Source of the DNA: Mauremys mutica
Lineage: Eukaryota > Chordata > Testudines > Geoemydidae
Length of the DNA: 64,000 nucleotides
Direction of reading: 5' to 3'
NCBI RefSeq assembly: GCF_020497125.1
Contig: NC_059072.1
Span: 71,183,697 to 71,247,696 of the forward strand
The translations under genes and the position numbers were made by a program. The notes under the pieces are model-generated. The model worked only from the letters and a program-made list of their open reading frames with translations, did no database searches and was not told where the DNA came from. Below, in pieces: positions 33,691 to 46,284 of this stretch (positions are counted from its first letter, which is position 1; each line of letters begins with the position of its first letter).

Positions 33691-34671
33691 GATGCACTAT
33701 ACTGAAACAATTTTCATGCATTTTCCTCACTAAGAATCACTGAGCATTCACATACCCCGCTGAAATTAATGAATATGTTCACATAATATGTAATTCTATA
33801 TGCTAAAATATAAATAGATTCTTTGCATTTTCTCACACTAAAGATCTCTTGTGATCAGACATTTAGCTTTTCCCTTGAATGTAATTGTCAGTCTTCCTTC
33901 CCAGACACCTCATTACCATGTCTGACCAGCAATCTTGTAACACAGACTGAAACTCTAACCAGTACCCAAAACAGTAGCCTGGATGAACAATCTGTCTGAG
34001 TAGTCTTGGAATGAGCCAAACAGTTCAATATGTTCTGTGGGGCTGGGATCTGTATTTCAGATGTTCCCATGTCTGCCCATCTAATGAGACCATTGTGTAT
34101 TTTGCATTATCTGTCAGTACAAAAGCCAAAGGAGGAAAGTTTATTCAAATATCTTAACAAAATCATAGGCCAAATATTGGAATTATCAACTACAGGTTTA
34201 GACAGGAAAATAATATTCAAATACATCACATTAGCCATATTAAAAAAGGAATACTTTCCCTTCTCTATCCTAACAGTAAAGAACAAAGTCTTATCACAAG
34301 TCTTTTCACAAGGGCTTAGTTACCACTTCAGTGTTTCCAGTTATATCAGAAATAAGATCCACACTCCAAAGTTTGAAATAAACTGTCAGGCATCTCAGCT
34401 TTTTCCTTCTCTCCTGTAACGATGATTTAGAGCAACCACCAATATAGATTCCAAGTTTATACTTGTGATCCAGGGCCACCACACTACCTTCCAGTGGGAT
34501 TTCCTGCCCAAGATAAATGAGCCAGGGTGACCACATCTATTCAGTGTGGCTTCCAAACCAATATAAAGCACCAAAGTACTAAAAAAATGTGAACATGCAA
34601 CTTTCCAGTGTGCCTTCCAATCCCCAACTATCCCAGGATCCATTAAACTCCATACGTAAGTTACTTTAGAA

Positions 34672-34894
34672 CAGTGGCTCTCAAACTTTTTTACTGGTGA
34701 CCCTTTCACATGGCAAGCCTCTGAGTGCAACTCCCCCCCCATAAATTAAAAACACGTTTTTATATATTTAATGCCATTATAAATGCTGGAGGCAAAGCGG
34801 GGTTTGGGGTGGAAGCTGACAGCTTGCGACCCCCAACATGTAATAACCCTGCAACCCCCTGAGGGGTCCCGACCCCCCAGTTTGAGAACCCCTG
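34672..34894. mobile_element. 223-bp hAT MITE
   Basis: The inverted ends are CAGTGGCTCTCAAACTTTTT and CAGTTTGAGAACCCCTG. A perfect 8-bp duplication, ctttagaa, flanks it (34664-34671 and 34895-34902). It is non-coding. The same end type is seen at 56124-56366. Confidence 0.9.
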
Positions 34895-35404
34895 CTTTAG
34901 AATGGGATATGTTGGTAGATATTTCTTCAAATTCTATGGAACCTGGAAGAACACTTTCCTCATGGCGCCTTGTGAAATGCTTTGTACCCTTAAATGTGAT
35001 GAAGGCAAAATTACTATAATTGTAGTATTTAATACTGTTCACAAGGCAGAAAACAATGCAGTGTAGGAAATATGAAAAATGAAATGTGAAATAACTACAT
35101 TATTTAATGTGTCCAAATCATTATTTATACTATTGTGTGTAGAAAGATAAAAGGTAACTTAAAAGAACTTGTCAAAACCTGTTCCTAGAGATTCTAACTT
35201 GGCCTTTCTCTTAGGAGCTTTGTTCTTTGCTTTTTTAACTCCACAGCCCCCTCTCTTGATTCCTCTGTGATGGCTTGAAAGTAGAGTTGACTAATCCCTT
35301 GACTGACCATTCTGATGGGTTCACTCTCTGCTATTGTTCCTTGCCACTCTCTGTTCTGTCTTCCAAGCAGCTTCCTTATTCCCTGGAGAAGTTTAAAAGA
35401 CCTA

Positions 35405-35583
35405 GCCAAGATTTTCAAAAATGGTTTCCTAAAGTTAAACTCCTAAATAGGTGACTTGATTTTTTTCAAAAGAGAATATGAGTACTCAGGAGTTCTCATT
35501 CATTTTGAAAATCAGGCCTCTTCTTACAGAACCTGGCAATAGGTGCCTAACTTAAGGCTCTCATTTTTTTGAAATCGTGTCCT
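35405..35583. repeat. Short palindromic element
   Basis: The element carries agattttcaaaaatggtttc at the left and a tttttttgaaatcgtgtcc end at the right, with ttttgaaaatcaggcctc inside; it is a diverged member of the family at 10286-10390. Confidence 0.45.
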
Positions 35584-36466
35584 CTTGCTTTAGATACCTC
35601 TCTGTTAAAGGGACAAAACTTCAGTATATCCAGAAAAGGCAAGTAAACCTGAGTGTAATTTCCTGAATGCTCAGGATTATCAGACATGGCTTGTTGATCC
35701 CATAACATGGGGCTGAGTTACTATATGACACTAAGAATTCTAAAGCTTTAGCTTACAATAGTGCCCAGTTGTTAAGGGAGTTCTTCTACTTTTGTTTCCA
35801 GTGTTGTACATGCAATATACTACAGTAAATCCAGGCCTTGCATAATTTAAGACTTCTTCAGACTCCCCCTTTTTAGGTCAAAACAATTATGGAGTAGTTG
35901 CTGAAAACTGTTCACACTTCTTGAGTCAAATGACCCATGCAGAAGGTGTTTTCATCCCAATGTATTATTTCTTAGAACTTCTTGTTATTGAGACAGAATT
36001 TTACAGGTGAAAAAATTACAAAAATATCATCTCACAGTTACTTTAAGTATCAGTGCCGAGAAGGAAAAAAAGTTGTTTCAAAATTGTTTAAGATAATGCC
36101 TACTATAATAAAAATAATTGCTTATCTTATTTATTATCTCCAGTATAGATTATTAGGGATTTTTCTTCTGGATATCAGGATTTATTAAAAATGAAAACTA
36201 CACAATTTGATACAGCTGGTTCTGTTCACTCAAGAAAGAAAGACTCAGAGAACGCAGATGTACAGGCAGAGCGATGCAGCTTGCATTGTGCCTTGTCCCA
36301 AACTAAACAGCCCCTGACTTTCACAAGCACCAAATAGTCCTGCACAATTACAACCATAAAGTAGCAAATAAATGGGTTTTTTTTTTTCCAGCCTTTCTCT
36401 TTCTTGGTTTGCTTTTAATTTTGGAAATTCTAAGTGTTTGTTTGCTTTATCTCCCGTCTTTTCTAG

Positions 36467-36561
36467 ATATCTTGTTTAGGTATCACTACAAATGAGAGGA
36501 TGAATGCAAGACGATACAAGCACTTTAAAGTCACAACAACATCTATTGAAAGCCCATTCAA
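36467..36561 (+). CDS. ZDHHC17: ZDHHC17 coding exon: TTxE motif
   Basis: This 95-bp exon, from acceptor ttttctag to donor TTCAA|gtaagt, encodes ISCLGITTNERMNARRYKHF and KVTTTSIESPF. TTNE matches the TTxE motif that packs against the active site in DHHC enzymes. It lies on the cytosolic side just after the last membrane segment. The two bases at the end join C of the next exon to form Asn. Confidence 0.97.
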
Positions 36562-38636
36562 GTAAGTTTATAAAAATGTCTCATTTGGATAGCCAACCCA
36601 CAAATGAACTTCACAACTGAATGCAACAAAACAGAGCTGAATGCTGAAAACTATCTTCCAGATGCTGATAGGATCCCAGAATTTCATTTTTTTAAACAGC
36701 TATTTTTACCGTAAGCCAATGTATCTGATTATGGAAAGTGACTTATAATTACTGTTAATATTCCTAAATGAATCTAGCCATTGATGATTTAAGATAAAAA
36801 AAAAAATTATGCTCCCAGAAAGATAATAGTCTTTTTGTTGGTAAAGAAATGGAAAGCACCTTCCTTGTAGGGGATGTTGCCAGTTCACTAAGTTTGTTTT
36901 TGTGCTAGTAAAAGGACTTGCCTTCAACATTTCTTCTCAAGTCCCACCATGCAAAAGAAATTAGCAAGTGAGACTAGTAACATGGCTTCATGTGGTCATG
37001 ACCTTTCTAGAGATGCACAACAGCCACAATCAGATTTCTTTTTGTCTGAGGAACACAAGCCTGTGCCCAGAGCAGTTGCAATGTATTGCTTTCCTCACTG
37101 ATTTCAAATTCCACATCCTGTAGCCATTTCCATCAGCTTAGGAGCTTTCAGAAGATGTGTTCCTTAAAATCATGAAACAAGTGTTTGAACTGACTAAATA
37201 AGCACTGTTTACAAGATGGAGCAAAGGTGTCAACCACAGTTTGTTTACTTAATGTCCTTTCAGGAATTCAGATGTTCTCGTTGTTGCTTCTCATCTTTCT
37301 AAGTTTTGATTTCCAGAAAATCAAGGCCTACTCAGCTTTCGTAATTATAAGGCTTCACTGCCCCAAGCAAACAGAAACTTTCAGATTAAAAATAAATTGT
37401 CTTCCTGAGATTTTTTTACATATTAGAGACTGTAAAACTTTAAGAAATTGACAATGAGCTCTATGATTTAACAGCTGCTGGACTCGAAAGCTATCACTCC
37501 TTTCCTCTAGGTCCATAGAGATGTGCATACTCTATACTTTGTAGTGTTCAAGTATTCACACTGATCTTTATCCTATGAACCACCATATAATCTGAAGACC
37601 AGTATTAATTAAATTGAAGGTGATCCTGGGAGGACAATCACTTCATATTCATGTCTGGCCCTTCTAAATGGTGCAACAATTCCTTTTGAATAGGGGCCTT
37701 ACCAAGTTATCCATGCCTTTGCCACTTCCAGAACGGTATGCTCCAATACACTGTGTGGGACTAGCTTTCAAAACCACTCTGAACTTCAGCTAACATAGAA
37801 TGTGGCCACTCAGTTAGCGGTGTTTGTGGCATGGAATATATTACACCCATGTGCTACAGATTACCTTAGCTTCCAGTTCATCACTGGGTGCAGTTTAAGG
37901 TGTTGATTTTGATCTATAAATCCCTAGGTATTTTGTGTCTTAGCTATCTTAAATACCACTTCTTCTCATACTCCGTACTTTGGAAGCTCTTGTTCTCATA
38001 TTTCCCTAAATTTCAATGTTATTTTTGGTCTTAGTTGATGGCACTCAGCTCTGAACTTCGCTTTCCTGTTGGTCCAACAGAGCATGATCTTCAGGATGCA
38101 TTGTAATGCCTGTTTATTGGTTCAAACTATTGCCTGCAGTGGGTTAGAGATTGGTTCATGGTTCAGGGATTTCTCTTGAGCTTATTCAGTTTTGTTATTT
38201 TTGAGTTCATGTACTTTTACAGTCTATGCTTAGAAGTTGTAATATTCACATATTACAAAATGGAAAAAATAAAATAGTATCGTCTGAAATCAAAGGCAGG
38301 ATAATGCTGCAGTTGTTTTTATATAATGTTCTATTGGTGCTATTGTTTGCTTTTTCTATCAAATATATTCTAGCAAGTCATTTTTTCTTAACTTTAAGAT
38401 GGGATGATGTCCAGTGGTTGTTATATAACCCTGGCATACTATCTTGGGGAATGGCTGATTTAAGGTTAAAGAGTCAGCTGTGGGTTTTTACTCAGAATTT
38501 AGGTTTTCTACATTTGGGGAACTTTTTGGGAGAGCAAGCAGACATGGTAAATTTGGAAGTAGACAAACTTGTGCTATGTTCAGTGAATTGTGATGTTACT
38601 TACTAACGTATGTCTTCTTGGTTGGTTTTTTTTTAG
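36562..38636 (+). other. ZDHHC17: Last ZDHHC17 intron
   Basis: The 2.1-kb intron is AT-rich. Around 37850-37930 the text gcttccagttcatcactggg ... ttaaggtgttgattttgatc ... ctataaatccctag resembles an old LINE-type repeat found in several vertebrates, at low confidence. I recognise nothing else. Confidence 0.75.
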
Positions 38637-38775
38637 CCATGGATGTATAAGGAATATTATAGACTTCTTTGAATTCAGATGCTGTGGTCTTTTTCGTCCT
38701 GTTATTGTGGACTGGACAAGGCAGTATACAATAGAATATGACCAAACTTCAGGAGCAGGCTACCAGCTAGTGTAG
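38637..38775 (+). CDS. ZDHHC17: ZDHHC17 last coding exon: C-terminus
   Basis: From acceptor tttttttag this exon encodes (N)HGCIRNIIDFFEFRCCGLF, then RPVIVDWTRQYTIEYDQTSG and AGYQLV, ending at TAG 38773-38775. This is the conserved cytosolic tail of HIP14; the vicinal cysteines in FRCCGLF are a plausible self-palmitoylation site. The seven exons here give about 250 of the roughly 632 residues expected from the human protein. The N-terminal ankyrin repeats and the first membrane segments are outside the window. Confidence 0.97.
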
Positions 38776-39494
38776 CACCATCTTCATCCTGTGAGCATAT
38801 CAGATCTGAGTGGTGCCTGAAAATTTCTCTCTCTCGAATCCACATCCTTTGAACCGTAGCATGCTATGTGTAAGGCTAACGATGAATCTTACGGTACCTT
38901 CTCTTTATCAGAGTTTTATTAACGAAGGTAAAAATGGACAGAATAAACTGCCAATCCTGATAAGGAAGAGGAGGAAGATCAAAAAGGGATTTTAACCATT
39001 ATTAACATGAGAATTATTCACAACAACATATTCACTGCATTTGTTGTTGGATTTTTTATTTAACACCTTTTACAAAGGAGCATGAGATTATTAAAGTATT
39101 GACATACCTAGTTGTGTTGTGCTGAACAGAAATATTCATTTCTCAATTTGAGTAATTCCATTGGAGTAAGAATCTGGAGTCTAAAACTAAATTTCACAGT
39201 GCAGTCAGACTTCATTAAGACTGCTACATTTAGTTCAGGTAATGTGATTTTATATTGATTTTTCTATAGTATTATGTACATGGGAAAATGTGCATTTCAA
39301 TACTGTGATTAAAATCATGTGGTTTTATTGGGGATCGACTGTAATGTGTTAAGCTGCTGAAGCAGGGCACATGAGGATAATGTTCACAAATAAGTGTGTT
39401 ACCTATATTGTATGGCTATCAGCAGTTATGGCCACCTGTTTCCGGTACAGTGAAATACTCGTAATAACCTTGTTTCGAGGTTGTACAGTCTGAA

Positions 39495-39500
39495 AATAAA
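39495..39500 (+). terminator. ZDHHC17: Proximal poly(A) signal, ZDHHC17
   Basis: AATAAA in ctgaaaataaacagttgc, about 720 bp after the stop codon. A GT-rich downstream element is not obvious. Confidence 0.45.
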
Positions 39501-41034
39501 CAGTTGCACGAGTAAGTAAAGCTCTTCTGTCGAAGTTAAAGCCCTGCTTAAGTGCATGATATATCTTTTAAAAATAGACCACAATATATACTATATGATA
39601 TTCAGCAAAAAATAAAACAGAATTTAATTTGATATCTTTGAACAAATGATATAAACAATTTAATACTAGGAGTGATCCAGTGTAATATATTGCATAGTGA
39701 CTGGAAAGGTTTGAAGAGAAGTTGCATAGGGGGACCAAAGATATGAATGCAAAATCTCAGTAATAGAAAAGAAAGGTTTATAACAGTTTTAAATTCCATG
39801 TGATTGCAAAACAAATCGTGAAAACTGACTAAAACACTCATGTTGTTTGCATATAAAATGATTGAATCCAAGCTTAAGTAAAGTGTGATCTCTGTTAATA
39901 GCACATATGAATGGAAAATCTAATAGGACATTCTGAAGAAGATGGTATGTCAGCAAGTGGAAATCACCCTTGAGATTTTTTTCTGTTAAGTTCTCTCACT
40001 GCAAATATGTTTGAAAGGTAAGGAATGATCTGAAATCTCATTCCAAATGGGCTTTTTGTTGTTGAATGTGATGCACTGATTTTCTGTTATGGCGTTTTCC
40101 TATACTCATGGTGAATTATTCACTGTTTCCTTAACTATTTGTTTACAGAGAGACTTGGATTAGTTCTCTTTTAAGTGCTGTAGCAACCTAGTGGTTCGAG
40201 AAATCTGTGAAGGGAGTTTTCAGAGGGGACCTGGAAGCAGTTGATAGAGACCACTGTAAAGAATGTGTATCTGTATATAAATAATTTATCAAATAGTTTT
40301 CTCTTTGTGAGTGTGTGTTAGTATATTTAAGGTTGCTCATTTCATTTTATCAACCAAAAAGTGTAGGAAGATATCTAACGAGCTTTTAGTGATGTTCAAT
40401 ACTGCTGTTAATAGACATTATACCCTGCAAATTCACTGCATGTTTGATGCTTGGCAAAATTAGCATTCCCTGTAATATGCAGATTACAAGTATAAAAGCA
40501 ATCTAGTGGTATTCCCACCCCTTGCCTTAGTAAGAGGAGCAGTGAAACTGTAAATAGGTGATGTTCAGTATTTGCAAGTAGACATTTTTTTCTTTAGCTG
40601 TTTCTTTGATCACAAGACACTCGCATAGTTTGCAAGTACCAGATATCAAGATTTACAGAAATGTAACGTTAGTGTACTTGAATGTTTAAGACTGGGGGGA
40701 AAAAATCAACATTATCTTTGATACAATGTTTGGGGGGAGTTGGTTACAGGGGTGGCAAGAGTTTTGTGCCATTTTGTCAGAATTTAGAATTATAACAATA
40801 ATTCTGTTAACATGAACAAGAACAAATGACACCCTTATTCATATTTTTAATTTCTAAATGGAAAGCATGAATAAGCCTTCAAAATGTCTTTACTTATTTT
40901 ACAATTAAAGGCAATGTTCTGCACCTCCAGGAAAAACTTTTTTTCCCATTTCTATTTGGGGTTGGCTGACATAAAGAACTTCAATCAGTTGAAAGTTTTT
41001 AGTAAATACATTTCATAGCATCAGTAATCTAATG

Positions 41035-41319
41035 CAGGGGTCCCCAACACGGTGCCCGTGGGCACCATGGCGCCCACCGGGGCATCTAAGTGCGCCCGCG
41101 TACTGGCCGGCGGACGAGCCTCCGCTGAAATGCTGCCGACAAGCTACATCATCCAGAGGCATCGCTGCCAAAATGCTGCTCTGGATGACGCTGTTTGTCA
41201 GCAGCATTTTGGCAGCGACGCCTATTGATGTTGCCGCTTGTCGGTGGAATTTTGGCAGATGCTTGTCCGCCACTACGGTCCTCTGTGGCTCGTCGTCTGG
41301 CAGAGGTTGGGGACCACTG
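41035..41319. mobile_element. 285-bp hAT MITE in the ZDHHC17 3' UTR
   Basis: The inverted ends are CAGGGGTCCCCAACACGG and GAGGTTGGGGACCACTG. The 8-bp flanks atctaatg (41027-41034) and atttaatg (41320-41327) differ at one base. The GC-rich interior has an inverted pair (gccaaaatgctgctctgg and agcagcattttggcag) that could form a stem in the RNA. Confidence 0.85.
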
Positions 41320-42003
41320 ATTTAATGTGTAAAGTACATTATTATTTTAGTTGTCCGATTAACTAACAAAGTCTGTGTACCAGAATGTTTGCAAAACAAG
41401 AGTGGACTTTGGTGGTAATATGAGGTTAATTTTGCAGTCTTTAATTGAGCATAGCTCCCTAGTGGGAGTTTTGCTTCATTAAGGACTGCACATTTGGCCA
41501 ATAGAAAATATAATAGGTTTAGAATCAACTTGCAAATGTCCCGGATTTAGGGCATATAAATCTAATACAAAGAGTTAATTATCTTGAGGAATACTGAGAC
41601 CTATGACCTGAAACCATCAGAATGGGAAAAGCCATCTATGCAGCATTTTTCTGTCAAACTATTAAACTTACAATTTGCGTATTACAGAAAAACTACATCG
41701 CTTCCAAAACTTCATGAAGCTGATCCAGACTGAAATCAGATTAGCTTTATCTGATATAGGTTGAGTAAATGGAAATTTTGTCTCAGCCCTAAACATGTGC
41801 TGTTTCTTTGCGGGTTTCTATGTTCTTTGGTGTCCACCAGAGTTTGTTTTTGAAAATTAATATGCATAAAACAGCATCATTACATTTTAAGCTATGGATA
41901 CATTGTTTTTGTATTTTCTTTATTTATAACTGTGCCAAGTATTATTTTACTACTGTCAGGATCTTGATGTATTACATGGTGAACAAAAATCTGTAAAATG
42001 TTT

Positions 42004-42009
42004 AATAAA
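42004..42009 (+). terminator. ZDHHC17: Distal poly(A) signal, ZDHHC17
   Basis: AATAAA in tgtttaataaattagc, with a second one at 42063-42068 followed by a T/G-rich stretch (gcagtgtttgtcttgacttt). Together they are the best candidates for the end of the long transcript. Confidence 0.55.
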
Positions 42010-42265
42010 TTAGCTCTCCTTACATAAATTAAATCTGTGAAAATTTTGTAAGTTATTAATCAAATAAATATTGACTCTTACTTGCAGTGTTTGTCTTGAC
42101 TTTTTGTGTCACACTAAATTTATTCAATAAGCTGTCTAGCTCCATCAGCAATAATATGGGAGAACAGTTGTCTCATGACAAGGTCTAAATAAACCTATTG
42201 TTCAGCACAACACATTTCCAGATGTTATTTTGTCCAGTGTAATTCTGAAGAGAGGATAATATAAT

Positions 42266-42545
42266 TGTGGGGGGGGGGATGACGAGCCAGATGGGCAGTG
42301 GCGGGGGGGCAGGTGAGCCAGCGGTGTGGGAGAGGGGCTGAGGAGGCGAGCGGGCAGCGGGGGCTGAGGAGGCGAGCTGGGAGGGTGGGGGGATGATGAG
42401 CCAAGCAGGCTGGCAGTGGCGGGGGGCCGGTGAGCTGGCGGCGGGGGAGGGAGGCTGAGGAGGCGAGTGGGCGCGGGGGGGGGGGATGAGTAGGCAAGCC
42501 GGGCAGGCAGTGGCGGGGGGGCTTTATACTTCGGGGGGGGGTGAG
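42266..42545. repeat. G-rich minisatellite
   Basis: Irregular repeats of a unit with gctgaggaggcgagcgggca and ggtgagccagcggtgt are separated by runs of 6-10 G. The frequent G-runs could form quadruplexes on the + strand. The frame across it on the - strand (Pro/Leu/Ala-rich) is a compositional artefact. Confidence 0.8.
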
Positions 42546-43002
42546 GAGAGTGGCGAGTCGGTGGCTGACCTGTTCTACTGATCTTGTCTCATAAAAATTG
42601 GTCCTTTTTGCTGCTTTTCTCTGGACTGGGGGTTGTCCCAATGCTGCAAAGAGGGTGTTCCCAAAGGAAGGTGCTTGGTTCTAACCCCCGAGGCCATCAG
42701 TATGTCTGCTCTTCTCTAGTCAGCCCACTTGACAAGTTTAATTGTCCTTGGTCTGGCTCCCATCCCCTCTCCAAGGGTTGCAGCTGTCAGGAGGTGCTGC
42801 CTTCCACACCTTCCTCATTCACACCTCGTTCATTCAACAGGGCAATTGATTACAAAGTGGGGGGAAAGATCTTATTCTACTTCTAGCAAAAAGACATTTT
42901 TCTTTTACCTTAATTATACCACCTTAGGGGCCTGCTATAACATATTACCAAGGTTCAATACGGCTGTTTCGGCAGGACGGCGCTGGGAAAGGAGGGTTTG
43001 TC

Positions 43003-43110
43003 TCCGTGGGGTGGGCAGTGCTGGGGGTGGGGAGTTGTTTCCGTGGGGCTGGGCGGTGCTGGGGTGGGGGGGTGTTTTGGGGGGGCTGGGCAGCGCTGGG
43101 GGGCGGGGTT
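43003..43110. repeat. Second G-rich tandem repeat
   Basis: About three imperfect units of ~36 bp, each with gctgggcggtgctggggtgg and a following ttgtttccgtgggg or tgttttggggg. Base composition is very different from the flanks, and the motif is distinct from the minisatellite at 42266. Confidence 0.7.
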
Positions 43111-43324
43111 CGGCCCTCAGCTGTTTTCTTTGGAGTAATATGGCCCTCGCTGCTTTACGAGTTGTGCAGGCCTGCCCTAGAGACTTCCTAACACCAGGCT
43201 GAATTTAGTTCTTGGAATTAAATTACTTTAACTTTTGTCCTGTAATTATGCCACCCAAACTCCTAAATACTGTTAAGAGCCTTTTAGACCACAAACCAAT
43301 GTCATGTTAATAACTGCTCTTGGG

Positions 43325-43425
43325 TCTAAATTTTTCTTAATTTACACCAGTATAAATCCAGAGTAACTCCACTGAAGTAAACGGGATTACTCCAGATGTA
43401 AAATGGGGTGACAGAGCAGATTTTC
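43325..43425. repeat. Old amniote-type palindromic repeat
   Basis: The stretch contains tttacaccagtataaatcca, gagtaactccactgaagtaa and gggattactccagatgtaaa, inverted halves around a tccattgaagtcaatgga-like core common in bird and turtle DNA. The class is uncertain. Confidence 0.45.
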
Positions 43426-46074
43426 ATAAAAAGGTTTTGTTGCTGCTGAAACGTTTGGAATAACTGTGAAAGAGGGATGAAGTCACTTCAATGGTAGTCT
43501 AACTGTATTATGTTGAGAGGCATAATTTCGATCATTACGGTTATAGTTTGCTTCCTTGCTTTTCTGTGGTTTAAATAACACAATGCCCTGAGGACTAGGA
43601 GCAAAATGGAGCCATGACTAATCATTGTGACTTGCCATAAGGCATGTCAAGAAAACCCCCAATTTTAGTGATGTAAATCACTTCTGATTTCCTTTCCAAG
43701 ACTTAAGTAGTTTTATTTATGGTGAAATGAACAATGCACAATATGCCAAATTGTGCAGCTATAGACCAAGCATCCCCTCATTTTGCTGATGCTGTTGTCT
43801 GTGAGTATTTGTGTCTACTTACTGTAGCTACAACAAATAATGAAAAGCAGTTGATAAGGAATGTTTGAAGTAGGCTCTGTTTAGTCTATATCTTATATGT
43901 TTAAGTATATTGTTTTGACTCCTTTGTAGCGTACAGTGCAGTGTCAGCATTTCAGCGTGCACTTGAGAAGGTGAAGGGCTTCACTCCATGTATGGGGGTA
44001 AAGAATGAATGTACTGTTAGTCTGTGTACTCATGCACTCTGGAATACAGATTATGTGGCGAGCAAGAATTAATCCAACCTAGGAACCATACTAATGCGTC
44101 CCCAGTCAAGTTCATGTTTAAAATAAATACATTCCTGGCAAGGCAGCTTCATGGGTTTTCCGATCAATGGGGTATTTTATAGTGCAAGGGTGCTTACCAT
44201 TCAGCCTGCCAAATCTATCTCACTTAGGTCTGCTAATGAGGTGAATTTCCCAAGTTGTTAATGTACCTTGGGAAACTGAGAATGATGCCCCAGTTAACCC
44301 ATATCCTCAGTCATACTAAAGCTGCTTCATGTCACTCTAGTAGCACAAAGCAGCCATAATGCAGATTGACCAGCTAAAGTAGGATCGCCAACCCCACTTC
44401 AAGTAGCTTTTAGTGTAGCTGGGGAAAGGGGTACTAACATGCCCTCGCACTCCCCAGCTGTTGGCTCGGCTCCTTGTGGGAACTGGCAGCCAGGCGTTAA
44501 GTGAGAGCAACCCTAAGGCTGTCCACACGTATGTTGAGGACCAGGTTGGTGCTTGGCCTGTCCCAGGATTGGGGGTGTAAAGGATCTGTCTCCCAAAGGA
44601 CTGTGCATCTTGGGTACGGCCCAGGATGGGACCATGGTCTGATCACGATGCTTTTTCTCTCTCTTCCAGGCAACTTGCAGGCAACCCTTGACATACATTT
44701 TCAAAGTATCATTGGTTGGATTCTGCCTTGCTGTATACATTCAGGATTGGCAATACTGGCATTACAGAAGCTGCATGTGGAGCTGGCGCAGAAAGTTGAA
44801 AAAAGAAGGGAAAATGTTTCTGACCTGTTAAGTTTTTCCTCGGGGTCCCCTATACCAGTCATATAGCCCAGTTTTTCAGATTAGCAGTTTTGATTTCAGG
44901 CAGGGAGTGAGTTCTATTTTGTAGACAATTTTTCCTGAATTGCTTTTGGCATTTCAACTGAGCCAGCCTGAGAAATATAAAGGGCTTGTGTCATAAAACT
45001 GAAGGGTGCTGTTGCCATCTTCTGGGATGGTGGAATTATGCCCAAGCATGTGGACTAATATAGGAAATCTCAAAAAATTCAACAGGTGTGGAAATGGCAT
45101 GTGTGCACACAATTCATTGTAGGTGAATAAAAGGTTTCAAGTTCTGTATTAAAGGAATTCATGAGGTGGTAAGATTAACTTTTAAGTTATTTTCTGATTT
45201 GAAGACTGCACCCCATAACTTCATACTGTCCATTACAGTAGCTCTCTTTGAATCTCAAGTGAAACATGCTTTTATGCAACTGTCAGAATATTTTGATTTG
45301 TTAGACTAGATTATACTTCCACATGAATGTGAACATCACTGAATTCAATTTATCAATGTCGTGGGAAGCATTAGATACAGGGGACCAGAGCCCCAAGAAA
45401 TGTGGGCACCTACCTCCCATTGTAATCAGTGTGCATAAATAGTAGAGCTAGAAAAGATAAGGAAACTGACTGGTGCCATGGAAAAATTAGCACTAATATT
45501 TCAGGGAGAGGTGACAGCTTAACAATATGTAACAATAGCAGCACCCATCTCCTATTTCTTACAATGCTAGAGCTGGGCCACACCCAGTGAAATTGTCAAT
45601 AATTTTAAAAGGGGTACACAGAATGCATAATTTATGGTACTGCTACCAGCTATTATTGAGGCCATGAGCTAAGCAAGATTCAAAAGGGTTAGACACTGCT
45701 AAACAGCATCATCCACAGTTCTATTTTTCAATGGCTAAGAGTTAGAGGGAATGTGAATCCTCCTGCATAAACCACCCACTACTTGCCTTGTGTTAGGAGG
45801 AAACTTTGCCTCAGTTGGCACATTACTCCATGATTGTCCATTTTTCTTAGAGCACTTTCAGCTGGGCTGTGGTCAGAGGTTGACATTTGCTTTGAGCTGC
45901 TATTGAACTACCTCCTACATTCGAGCTTGTAAATGCTGTTTCTCCTCACCCTACTCACTCTCAATGGGGAGATGAATATGTCTTGGTCCGAGGACAACAA
46001 ACCCATGAGTCCTGTTGTGGCTAGCTTTAAAAAAAAAGACGGGTGAAGAGTAAAAAACAAAACAAGCTAGCTCT

Positions 46075-46284
46075 GGTATCAGAGGGGTAGCCGTGTTAGT
46101 CTGGATCTGTAAAAGCAGCAAAGAATCCTGTGGCACCTTATAGACTAACAGATGTATTGGAGCATGAGCTTTCGTGGGTGAATACCCACTTCATTGGATA
46201 TGGGTGGGTATTCACCCACGAAAGCTCATGCTCCAATACGTCTGTTAGTCTATAAGGTGCCACAGGACTCTTTGCTGCTTTAAC
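46075..46284. mobile_element. Penelope-type repeat end in an inverted pair (hairpin)
   Basis: ggggtagccgtgttagtctg (46084) begins a turtle repeat end, which I recall as Penelope-like. A 77-bp block (46113-46189) is followed after 14 bp by its inverse (46204-46280) with only two mismatches by my count. The blocks carry ctgtggcaccttatagacta and agctttcgtgggtgaatacc. Confidence 0.7.

Larger units (their letters stand above)
28969..36466 (+). other. ZDHHC17: ZDHHC17 intron with palindromic and hAT repeats
   Basis: It contains palindromic elements (29418-29582, 35405-35583), a probable MITE fragment (29731-29872), the fold-back hAT derivative (30059-31528), a repeat at 32596-33690 and a 223-bp hAT MITE (34672-34894). 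Nothing is recognised in 28969-29417, 31537-32595, 33691-34663, 34903-35404 or 35584-36466; the stretch 31780-32160 has weakly inverted MITE-like ends only. Confidence 0.8.
38776..42068 (+). other. ZDHHC17: ZDHHC17 3' untranslated region (inferred extent)
   Basis: The AT-rich sequence after the stop has AATAAA signals at 39495-39500, 42004-42009 and 42063-42068. The first would give a UTR of ~0.7 kb and the last two one of ~3.2 kb; long UTRs are known for this gene in mammals, so use of more than one site is plausible. A hAT MITE (41035-41319) lies inside the long form. The extent is inference; no transcript evidence exists here. Confidence 0.6.

Noticed and set aside
36240..36400. A possible extra ZDHHC17 exon upstream of 36467
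   Set aside because: The exons at 28811 and 36467 join in frame with the conserved sequence and leave no gap to fill.
42225..42641. A 138-residue Pro/Leu/Ala-rich frame on the - strand
   Set aside because: It is a translation of the G-rich minisatellite; repeats without codon-like variation and no start context.
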